A stretch of 52,300 nt of DNA, from assembly GCA_020851115.1 (NCBI GenBank), contig JADZDJ010000030.1:1-52300 (forward strand), in the 5' to 3' direction. Of the stretch, positions 24,757 to 32,353 are shown in pieces (the stretch's first letter is position 1; each line of letters begins with the position of its first letter). A program made the translations under genes and the position numbers. This DNA is from Pirellulales bacterium (GTDB lineage Bacteria; Planctomycetota; Planctomycetia; Pirellulales; JADZDJ01). Below the pieces are notes generated by a model. That model made no database searches. It was not told the origin of the DNA and saw only the letters and a program-made list of their open reading frames with translations.

Positions 24757-26385
24757 ATGTCCTCGAAGTCTGCTCGACCATCGTCCACCGATCTCGTCGC
24801 GCAACTTGCCGAATTGGAAACCGACCTGCGCCTAGGGGGTGGTCCGGCGGCAATTGAACGGCAGCATCAAAAAGGCCGGCTGACGGCCCGCGAGCGCATC
24901 GAGCGGTTACTCGATCCAGATTGTTCGTTCTTTGAACTGGGGCTGTGGGCTGCATGGGGGATGTACGCCCAGTGGGGCGGAGCGCCGGCGGCCGGCGTCG
25001 TGACCGGCATCGGCAAAATTTGCGGCCGGCGGCACATGATCGTCGCCAACGACGCCACGGTGAAGGCCGGAGCCTTTTTTCCCTCAACTGCGAAGAAAGT
25101 GCTGCGGGCCCAGCGGATCGCAGCGCAGAATCGGCTGCCGCTGGTCTATCTGGTAGACTCGGCCGGTGTCTTTTTGCCGTTGCAAGAAGATGTCTTTCCC
25201 GATGAAGACGACTTCGGCCGAATCTTTCGCAACAATGCAGTGATTTCGGCAATGGGCCTGCAGCAAATCGCGGCAATAATGGGCAACTGCGTGGCGGGTG
25301 GGGGGTACTTGCCGGTGTTGTGCGATAAGCTGTTGATGACGGAAGGCTCGGGTTTGTACCTTGCCGGACCTGCCCTCGTGAAAAGCGCCATCGGTCAAGA
25401 AGTTTCACACGAAGAACTCGGCGGCGCTGCCATGCACGCTCAAGTGAGCGGCACGATCGACTATCGCGATCCATCCGATGAAGCGTGCTTGGAGCGATTG
25501 CGCCGCTTGGCCGCGGCGGTTCGGCCGGACGACACCAATCCGCCGCCGCCGTTTCGGCGCGAGGCCGCAATCGAGGCGAAGCAGCCCGGAAAAAATCTGC
25601 ACGAAATAGTATCGGTCAGTTCAACCGGCGATTACGAAGTCCGCGATGTATTTTCGTGCCTCGTCGATGCCGACAGTTTCGACGAGTATAAGCCGGAATT
25701 CGGCCAAACGCTCGTTTGCGGCACGGCGCGAATCGGCGGTTTTTCGGTCGGAATCGTCGCCAACCAGCGGCACCGCGTTCGTCCAGCCGATGGCCCCTAT
25801 CAATTCGGCGGCGTGCTGTATGTAGACAGTGCCGAGAAGGCGGCGCGGTTCGTCATGAACTGCAATCAGGATTGGCTGCCGATTATCTTCTTGCAAGATG
25901 TGAATGGATTCATGGTTGGTCGCGATTCAGAGCGCGCCGGCATCATCAAAGCCGGAGCGAAACTAGTCAGCGCGATCAGCAACAGTCGCGTGCCGAAAAT
26001 CACCGTGATTACCGGCGGCTCCTACGGCGCTGGCAACTATGCGCTGTGTGGCAAAGCATTCGATCCACGATTCATCTTCGCCTGGCCGACTGCCCGCATC
26101 GCGGTGATGGGGGGCGAACAAGCCGCCGAAACGCTGCTCGAAGTGGCCGTGAAAAGCGTTCAGCGACAAGGTGGCAAGGTCGATGCCGAAGAATTGGCAA
26201 AGCTCCGCGACACGGTCACCGCCGATTATGAACGGCAAACCGATGTCCGCTATGCTGCCGCTCGGGGCTGGGTCGATGCAATCATCGATCCAGCGACGAC
26301 GCGGGAGGCCCTCGTTGCGGCACTCGAAATCGCCACCCGACATGTTGCCGAAGAACCGTTTCGACTGGGAGTGTTTCAGGTATAA
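24757..26385 (+). CDS. Acyl-CoA carboxylase beta (carboxyltransferase) subunit, methylcrotonyl/geranyl-CoA carboxylase type
   Basis: 542 residues, the usual length. Two carboxyltransferase halves are present. The N-half has MIVANDATVKAGAFFP, VYLVDSAGVFLPLQEDVFPD, DFGRIFRN and ELGGAAMHAQVSGTIDY. The C-half has GVLYVDSAEKAARFV, VNGFMVGRDSERAGIIK, TGGSYGAGNYALCGKAFDPRF and ARIAVMGGEQAAETL. These match MccB/LiuB/AtuC rather than AccD or PccB. The enzyme moves carboxyl from biotin to a branched or terpenoid acyl-CoA. The biotin-carrying alpha subunit is not in this window. It leads a same-strand run with AtuA-like proteins and an enoyl-CoA hydratase. Confidence 0.88.
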   Translation: MSSKSARPSSTDLVAQLAELETDLRLGGGPAAIERQHQKGRLTARERIERLLDPDCSFFELGLWAAWGMYAQWGGAPAAGVVTGIGKICGRRHMIVANDATVKAGAFFPSTAKKVLRAQRIAAQNRLPLVYLVDSAGVFLPLQEDVFPDEDDFGRIFRNNAVISAMGLQQIAAIMGNCVAGGGYLPVLCDKLLMTEGSGLYLAGPALVKSAIGQEVSHEELGGAAMHAQVSGTIDYRDPSDEACLERLRRLAAAVRPDDTNPPPPFRREAAIEAKQPGKNLHEIVSVSSTGDYEVRDVFSCLVDADSFDEYKPEFGQTLVCGTARIGGFSVGIVANQRHRVRPADGPYQFGGVLYVDSAEKAARFVMNCNQDWLPIIFLQDVNGFMVGRDSERAGIIKAGAKLVSAISNSRVPKITVITGGSYGAGNYALCGKAFDPRFIFAWPTARIAVMGGEQAAETLLEVAVKSVQRQGGKVDAEELAKLRDTVTADYERQTDVRYAAARGWVDAIIDPATTREALVAALEIATRHVAEEPFRLGVFQV

Positions 26386-26465
26386 TTTCAACGATGCGTA
26401 GATCATTGGCCGTGCTTTTTCTTGTTCTCCGTTTTCTAAAGGAGAGGAGTGAAGGAGGCGTGAGC

Positions 26466-26558
26466 ATGACACATGAACCATTGTCAAAGAAGGAAAGCGT
26501 CCATCGCGGGAAAGAGAACTACGCGCGTGAAGCGAACTTGAAATGGACCGAGCATTGA
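26466..26558 (+). CDS. Candidate small protein, 30 residues
   Basis: A short open frame with a near-perfect Shine-Dalgarno (AGGAGGCGTGAGC) at proper distance from ATG 26466. The product is hydrophilic and charged (starts MTHEPLSKKES, ends KWTEH), with no cysteine or membrane segment. The frame also runs upstream in phase from ATG 26394, adding a hydrophobic N-terminus (MRRSLAVLFLVLRFLKE), but that start has no Shine-Dalgarno. It sits between the carboxylase gene and a decayed protease gene. Not recognised. It may be real or a remnant. Confidence 0.35.
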   Translation: MTHEPLSKKESVHRGKENYAREANLKWTEH

Positions 26559-26669
26559 TCACAGTCCTGCGGCAATCAAAGCAAATAAGCATGAGCCGCA
26601 GTTCTTCCTGGGGTGAGCTGGATATCTCACAGCAAATAATATGGGAGACGCATGTTTGGCGATGGGTTT

Positions 26670-27047
26670 ATGAGTATTGGCAGTGTCACCGATGCCTGAG
26701 AGGTCATCGTTTCGATCGTGACTGTCGATTGTCCGCAGGTAGGTGTTGAGCTTAATGCCGATTTGGTCACTAGAATTAACGGCCCCTTGGCAATCCCTAA
26801 AGCGCTCGCGGAGCGAATGAGATTTTATCCTGGCGATTCCAACGAAGTCACGCTTGCCGATGATCGCGTCATCACCCTTCCATGTCGCGAAGTTTCGCTC
26901 CGATGGTCTGGCATCACGCGAGACGTTGTTGCATGGATTCTCGACAAAGGATGTTTAATTGGCATGGAAATATTTTTGGAATGTAGGCTTCCACTCGACG
27001 GTATGCCTGATGGCGAAGTATCGCTCGAGGCGCTGCATAGGATTTAG
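26670..27047 (+). pseudogene. Decayed clan AA (retropepsin-like) aspartic protease gene
   Basis: From ATG 26670 the frame reads MSIGSVTDA, then TGA (26697-26699), then continues through EVIVSIVTVDCPQVGVELNADLV, TLADDRVITLPCREVSLRW, LIGMEIFLECRLPL and GEVSLEAL. The pattern is that of small clan AA aspartic proteases of about 120 residues. The catalytic site is gone: family members have LVDTGFNG and this gene has LVTRINGP. That is a lost Asp codon plus changes of the following Gly and Phe. With the stop codon and the lost aspartate, it is a pseudogene. The part after 26718 (GTG) could still be translated into an inactive protein of 109 residues. Confidence 0.6.
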
Positions 27048-27050
27048 GTC

Positions 27051-28490
27051 ATGCCTATTCTTCGCATCGCCAACGGCGCTGGATTTCTCGGCGACAATCT
27101 CGATGCGCCGCGGCGATTGGTCGAGCGCGCCCAGGTCGATTACCTGACCCTGGAATACTTGGCCGAGTTGACGATGTCGATTCTCGCGCGGCAGCGCGAA
27201 AAAAATCCGGAGGCCGGATTTGCGACCGATTTCATTGAAGTTCTGAAGAGCTTGTTGCCCGCTCTCAAGACGCAAGCCCAATTGAAAATCATCACCAACG
27301 CCGGCGGCGTGAATCCGGCGGCCTGTGCGGCAGCGGCGGGGAAAATGCTCGACGAGGCTGGCCTGGGAGATACGTCCATCGGCCTTGTTTGGGGAGACGA
27401 TCTGCTGCCGCAGCTCGATGCAATGCAAGCTGGCGGTTGCCGGTTCGAGAATTTGGACACCAGCCGGCCGCTGGCCGAACTCCGATCCAAGATCGTTTGC
27501 GCGAATGCCTATCTCGGCGCGCGGCCAATCGCGGAAACCTTGGCGGCAGGAGCACGGATCGTCATCACTGGCCGCGTGGCGGATGCCTCGCTGACGGTAG
27601 GCCCTGCGATGCATGAGTTTCACCACGACTGGGATGACTGGAATTTTCTGGCCGGCGTCAGCGTGGCGGGGCATCTGATCGAATGCGGCGCCCAAGTGAC
27701 CGGGGGCTTATTCCGACATTGGGAACAATTGAATCTTGCTGACGTCGGCTATCCAATCGCTGAAATCGCCGACAATGGAACGTGCGTGATTGCGAAGCCG
27801 GGTAAAACGGGCGGTATGGTTAACCGCCGCACCGTGATTGAGCAACTCGGTTACGAGATCGGCGATCCAAGACATTACCTTACTCCCGACGTCGATGTCG
27901 ATTTCACGACAGTGCAAGTCGAGGACATTGGCCCAAATCGAGTAGCCGTGCGGGGCGCCACTGGTTGCGTCGCGCCGGAAAGCTACAAGGTTTCCATGGC
28001 CTTTCAAGACGGTTTCGCCGCCGCCGGCCAATTGCTGGTCTATGGTAGTAATTGCATTGCGAAGGCCCGCGCGTGTGGCGACATGATTTTTTCGCGCTTG
28101 CAAAACGCAGGCTTGACTTTTGAAAACAAATTGATTGAATGTCTTGGTGCCGGAGACGGAGTGCCCGAAGTAAGGGGTTGGAAGGCACAACGCAATGGGC
28201 AGGAGTCTGAGGCCGGGAACCTTCAGTCACGGCCGAGGGAGCAAGCCAGTGGTACGGCGGCAAGAGAAGTGGTGTTGCGCGTCGCGGTACAAGACACCCG
28301 TCGCGACGCGGTTGAGCGGTTTACGCGGGAATTCGCCCCGCTGATCACCAGTGGGCCACCCGGATTGGCCGGTTATGCCGCCGGCCGACCGCAGGTTCGC
28401 CCGGTATATGCGTATTGGCCGACGCTGGTGCCAAAGAAAATCGTGGTGCCCCAGGTTTGCGTTCGTCCTGCGGCAGAGTGGATAAGCTAG
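27051..28490 (+). CDS. AtuA-type acyl-CoA metabolism protein (DUF1446)
   Basis: 479 residues starting at the ATG 3 bases after the decayed protease frame. It begins with IANGAGFLGDNLDAP and DYLTLEYLAELTMSIL, and includes ITNAGGVNPAACA, VITGRVADASLTVGP and TGGLFRHWEQ, all typical of the DUF1446 domain named after AtuA of Pseudomonas. AtuA is needed for acyclic terpene use, though its reaction is not settled. A low-complexity, charged insert at about residues 375-400 is likely a loop. In many relatives the protein carries a further C-terminal domain. Here that domain is a separate gene 69 bases downstream. It likely acts with the carboxylase. Confidence 0.85.
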   Translation: MPILRIANGAGFLGDNLDAPRRLVERAQVDYLTLEYLAELTMSILARQREKNPEAGFATDFIEVLKSLLPALKTQAQLKIITNAGGVNPAACAAAAGKMLDEAGLGDTSIGLVWGDDLLPQLDAMQAGGCRFENLDTSRPLAELRSKIVCANAYLGARPIAETLAAGARIVITGRVADASLTVGPAMHEFHHDWDDWNFLAGVSVAGHLIECGAQVTGGLFRHWEQLNLADVGYPIAEIADNGTCVIAKPGKTGGMVNRRTVIEQLGYEIGDPRHYLTPDVDVDFTTVQVEDIGPNRVAVRGATGCVAPESYKVSMAFQDGFAAAGQLLVYGSNCIAKARACGDMIFSRLQNAGLTFENKLIECLGAGDGVPEVRGWKAQRNGQESEAGNLQSRPREQASGTAAREVVLRVAVQDTRRDAVERFTREFAPLITSGPPGLAGYAAGRPQVRPVYAYWPTLVPKKIVVPQVCVRPAAEWIS

Positions 28491-28559
28491 CTTTGGTTTG
28501 GAGTCCTGCTTGCGCCAATTGGCCGGCCTGGCTTCCCTACCTGATCTCACTTTCCGACC

Positions 28560-28934
28560 ATGCTGAAACTTCAACAATCGATCGCCTTGGGGCTGATCGC
28601 CCATGCGCGCAGCGGCGACAAGGGCAATCACGCAAACATTTGCGTTGTGGCATACACGCACCCTGGATATGAATTCCTGCTGCGGGAACTGACGGTAGAG
28701 CGAGTTGCGGAATTCTTCTCCGGCCTGGGCTGCTCGCGAATCGAACGCTTTGAACTGGGCATGGTCGATGCGCTCAATTTTGTGCTACACGATGCATTGG
28801 CCGGAGGTGCCAGCAAGTCGCTCCGCACGGACACCCAAGGCAAGCTGCTCGGCACGGCTATTCTCGATCTGCCATTGCCGGCACCGACCGATAGCGCACT
28901 GGCGGAAATGATGCCGGACGATTGGTATCTCTAA
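28560..28934 (+). CDS. AtuA C-terminal domain-like protein
   Basis: 124 residues equal to the C-terminal domain of fused AtuA proteins. It has the signature AHARSGDKGNHANICVVAY near the start, then FELGMVDALNFVLHDALAGGASKSLRTD and a terminal PDDWYL. It follows the DUF1446 gene in the same direction and probably forms a complex with it. Separate genes for the two halves are known in several bacteria. The start is ATG 28560. Confidence 0.83.
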   Translation: MLKLQQSIALGLIAHARSGDKGNHANICVVAYTHPGYEFLLRELTVERVAEFFSGLGCSRIERFELGMVDALNFVLHDALAGGASKSLRTDTQGKLLGTAILDLPLPAPTDSALAEMMPDDWYL

Positions 28935-29082
28935 TGGGGTAACGTTCCGGCAGTTTGCGGCTCACGGCAATTTTACTCATCGTCTTGCCGTGCGCCGCTC
29001 GCAAACAGTCGCACGAATAACCCCCGGCCGCTACAATAACGGATCGGTCATCAAATTCTGTCGCCCATTGCCTCGGTGACGC

Positions 29083-29874
29083 ATGTCTGACTCATCGCCG
29101 CTGGTTAAGGTTCACGTTCACGAGTCGACCGGTACGCTGATCCTCAATCGGCCGTCGAAGCGGAATGCACTGACGCGCGCGTTCATTGCAGAACTGACGC
29201 AAGCCATCGAAGATCTGCGCTGCGAGCGCCGCGTGCGAGCCGTTGTGCTGGCGGCAAGCGGTCCAGCCTTCTGTGCCGGCATGGACTTGCAAGAGATGCA
29301 AGAGACAGCGAGATTACCCAACGCGGTCGATTTATGGCAGGAAGATGCAACCGCGTATCGCGACTTGATCGAGTCGATGCTACGGCTTCCCAAGCCCATC
29401 ATCGCGACTGTCGGCGGCTCGGCCGTCGCCGGCGGCGCTGGTTTGGTATTGGCAAGCGACATCGTTTTGGGATCGCCAGAGGCAGCGTTTGGACTGCCAG
29501 AGCCGCGGCGCGGCATTGTGGCCGGGTTGGTTGCCCCTCTGCTGGCGTTTCGTTTGGGGGCTGGCCGAGCCGGCTACTTGCTGATGAGCGCACAGTTGAT
29601 CACCGCCGAATTTGCACAACGCATGGGGATTTACCATGAGTTGCTGCCGGGCGATCAGCTTTGGCCACGCGCGCATCAGTTGGCCGGCGAGATCGCGCAG
29701 TGCGCTCCTGAAGCAATGCTAATCACTAAGCGGATGCTGAACGAAACGATTGGAGAACAGCTCGTCACCCAACTTGCCGCCGGGGCGGCCGCCAGTGCGA
29801 CGGCCCGCACCACCGACTCGGCTGCTGAAGGATTGGCGGCATTTTTAGCGAAGCGAGAACCGAAGTTTCGGTAG
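29083..29874 (+). CDS. Enoyl-CoA hydratase/isomerase family protein
   Basis: 263 residues of the crotonase fold. The first oxyanion-hole segment is VVLAASGPAFCAGMDLQEM and the second is ATVGGSAVAGGAGLVLASD. The downstream FGLPEPRRGIVAGLV covers the usual catalytic helix region. In the Liu and Atu pathways an enoyl-CoA hydratase (LiuC, AtuE) acts on the carboxylated product of the beta-subunit partner, which fits the gene order here. Substrate cannot be fixed by motif alone. It stands 148 bases after the AtuA C-terminal gene. Confidence 0.87.
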   Translation: MSDSSPLVKVHVHESTGTLILNRPSKRNALTRAFIAELTQAIEDLRCERRVRAVVLAASGPAFCAGMDLQEMQETARLPNAVDLWQEDATAYRDLIESMLRLPKPIIATVGGSAVAGGAGLVLASDIVLGSPEAAFGLPEPRRGIVAGLVAPLLAFRLGAGRAGYLLMSAQLITAEFAQRMGIYHELLPGDQLWPRAHQLAGEIAQCAPEAMLITKRMLNETIGEQLVTQLAAGAAASATARTTDSAAEGLAAFLAKREPKFR

Positions 29875-29969
29875 CCTGTCAATTCGAAGCGTCTCCGACG
29901 GGCCGCGCGATGAGTCGATGACATGCGACACCTGGCGCCGACGCGTCGGTTTCGCCTGCAGAAAGTCTC

Positions 29970-32279
29970 ATGCCAGATACCACGAAGAAGCCCATCGACG
30001 CCGAGCATGCCACGGTCGCATGGAACGATCTGGCCGAGCGCGCCGATGCACTAATCGAAGCCTGGCAGGGAGACCATCTGCCGCCCAATTTGGCCGATTA
30101 TTTGCCGGCGGAGCCGCCACTGTTGCGGCGAATGGCCCTGAATGAATTTATCAAGATCGACCTCGAATATCGCTGGCAACAACATGAGTTGCCCAAGCAA
30201 ATTGAAGAGTACGTCGAAGAGTTCCCCGAGCTTGTCGAAGATGGCCAGGTGTCGTGCGATTTGATCTACGAAGAGTTTCACATCCGCCAACAAACCGACG
30301 ATCCGCCCGCGCCGGAAACCTATTACAAGCGCTTTCCTGGCCAGACTGAGCGACTGAAGCGGATGATGTCGATCGAGCCGAACCGAATGGGCAGCACAAC
30401 AATGATCGGAGGCCAGAAAGGGGCCGAAATCGACGTGGGGCAGCAAATCGACGATTTCGATCTGCTGTTGCGACTGGGCAAAGGCTCCTTCGGTTCGGTG
30501 TTCCTTGCGCGGCAACGATCGATGCAGCGACTGGTGGCGCTGAAAATCTCGCGCGATCGCGGGACTGAACCTCAAACACTGGCGATGCTCGACCATCCCT
30601 ACATTGTCCGGGTCTACGATCAGCGCGTGCTCCACGACCGTAAGTTGCAACTGATGTATATGCAACACATCCCCGGCGGCACGCTGCAAGATGTCGTTGA
30701 AGCGGCTCGGCGGCAAGCCCCTGCGCTTCGCAGTGGCAAAACCGTGCTGGAAGCGGTCGATCGCGCCCTGAACCATAGCGGCGAATCGCCGCCGGAAGGC
30801 GGGCTACGGCGTCGATTGGCCAACACCCATTGGCCGGAAGCGGCCTGTTGGATCGGAGCAAAATTGGCCGCCGCGCTCGAATACGCCCATCAGCGAGGTG
30901 TCCTGCACCGCGATGTGAAGCCCGCGAATGTACTGCTGGCGGCCGATTGCACGCCAAAGTTGGTGGATTTCAACGTCAGTTTCAGTTCGAAGCTCGAAGG
31001 GGCCACGCCGGCGGCGTACTTCGGCGGCTCGCTCGCCTACATGTCGCCGGAGCAACTCGAAGCGACGAACCCCGACCATGAGCGTGAGCCTGGCGAGCTC
31101 GATGGAAAGAGTGACGTCTATTCACTCGGCGTGATGCTGTGGGAGTTGCTCACGGGCACGCGACCCTTCGGCGAAGAGCACATGGAGAAAAACTGGAGCG
31201 AGACGCTCAAAATCCTCACCGATCGCCGTCGCTTCGGAGTGCCGGTGAGCGCGATCGCGGCATTGCCGCCCGATTTGCCGCCCGCCTTGCAAAACATACT
31301 ACTATCGTGTCTGGCTCCACACGCTACGAACCGCCCGACTGCCGGCCAACTGGCGCGGCAACTCGAGTTGTGCTTGCAACCACGGGTGCAAAGTTTGCTG
31401 ATCGCGCGGCCAAAATCGCTGCGACAATGGATGCGACGGTATCCGTTTTGGTGTTTTGTCGCGCTAGGTTTGGTGCCAAGCGCGGTTTTCAGTACGGGCA
31501 ATTTGATTCTAAATAAGAGCGAATTTGTTCCTAAGGGCGACGAGATCAAGAATTTTTTTGAAGGCGTTGAAGTGCCCGTCGTCAATTTCTTGTCGTTCGG
31601 ACTGGCAATTGGCGTCGTCTTTCGATTCGCTTGGCCGGTACTGTATACGGTGCGAAAAGTCGTTTACGGAAATCAAGTTCAATCGGAGCCATTGCCGCAA
31701 ATACGACTGCGTGCATTGCACGTTGGCGATTGCGCCGGTTGGTTTGGCTTTGCCTTGTGGATGATATCGGGAATTGTGTTTCCAGGTTGGATGCACCTGA
31801 GGTTTGGGAATCGCCCTGAAATCAATTCACAATTGTACGCAAATTTTATCGCATCGCAGTTTGCCTCTGGCGGCATTTCATCGACGCTGACGTTTTTCTT
31901 GCTGAGCTACATGTGCGTCCGCGCCTTCTATCCAGTTCTCATTCGGCCCGAACAAGCCTGCCCCGAGGAGGTCGAAAACTTCATTCGCCTCGAGTGCCGC
32001 TGCCGCCGAGCGTTTGGTTGGGCGGTGTTCTTCGCGGTTGTCGGTGGCGCGGTTCCAATGTTTCTCATGCTCAGCATGGAAAAGGTTGGCGAGGTGCTCC
32101 GAGTGTGGATGATCCTGCTCAGCGTGGCAGGCCTGTTAAGCTGTTTTGCGGCGTGGAAGATGCTCAATGCAATCAGTTCAGATCTCTCCGCGCTTGCCAT
32201 CGCCGTCGATCCCACTCGCGAATCGTCGGCTTCGGCCGGAACCGATACCGTCGAATCTTTTTGGACCGGCACGCGTTGA
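29970..32279 (+). CDS. Membrane Ser/Thr protein kinase with DFN motif
   Basis: 769 residues. The first 155 form a planctomycete-type N-terminal domain (LNEFIKIDLEYRW, EEFPEL, SCDLIYEEFHIRQ, YYKRFPGQ). The kinase domain runs about 163-465: glycine loop LGKGSFGSVFLA, Lys192 in VALKIS, HRDVKPANVLL (Asp315), DFN (333-335) in place of DFG, and SPEQL for the APE region. The C-terminal third has about six membrane helices (for example WCFVALGLVPSAVFSTG, FLSFGLAIGVVFRFAWPVLY, FGFALWMISGIVFPG, WAVFFAVVGGAVPMFLML). A kinase with its catalytic domain N-terminal to a polytopic tail is likely a sensor in the cytoplasmic membrane. Substrate unknown. Confidence 0.9.
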   Translation: MPDTTKKPIDAEHATVAWNDLAERADALIEAWQGDHLPPNLADYLPAEPPLLRRMALNEFIKIDLEYRWQQHELPKQIEEYVEEFPELVEDGQVSCDLIYEEFHIRQQTDDPPAPETYYKRFPGQTERLKRMMSIEPNRMGSTTMIGGQKGAEIDVGQQIDDFDLLLRLGKGSFGSVFLARQRSMQRLVALKISRDRGTEPQTLAMLDHPYIVRVYDQRVLHDRKLQLMYMQHIPGGTLQDVVEAARRQAPALRSGKTVLEAVDRALNHSGESPPEGGLRRRLANTHWPEAACWIGAKLAAALEYAHQRGVLHRDVKPANVLLAADCTPKLVDFNVSFSSKLEGATPAAYFGGSLAYMSPEQLEATNPDHEREPGELDGKSDVYSLGVMLWELLTGTRPFGEEHMEKNWSETLKILTDRRRFGVPVSAIAALPPDLPPALQNILLSCLAPHATNRPTAGQLARQLELCLQPRVQSLLIARPKSLRQWMRRYPFWCFVALGLVPSAVFSTGNLILNKSEFVPKGDEIKNFFEGVEVPVVNFLSFGLAIGVVFRFAWPVLYTVRKVVYGNQVQSEPLPQIRLRALHVGDCAGWFGFALWMISGIVFPGWMHLRFGNRPEINSQLYANFIASQFASGGISSTLTFFLLSYMCVRAFYPVLIRPEQACPEEVENFIRLECRCRRAFGWAVFFAVVGGAVPMFLMLSMEKVGEVLRVWMILLSVAGLLSCFAAWKMLNAISSDLSALAIAVDPTRESSASAGTDTVESFWTGTR

Positions 32280-32353
32280 ACCGTGACGAGTCGGCCAGAT
32301 CACTCGCCGCGCTGCGCCCTCATTGTTTTCCTATCCACTCCAAGTTAACTTGA

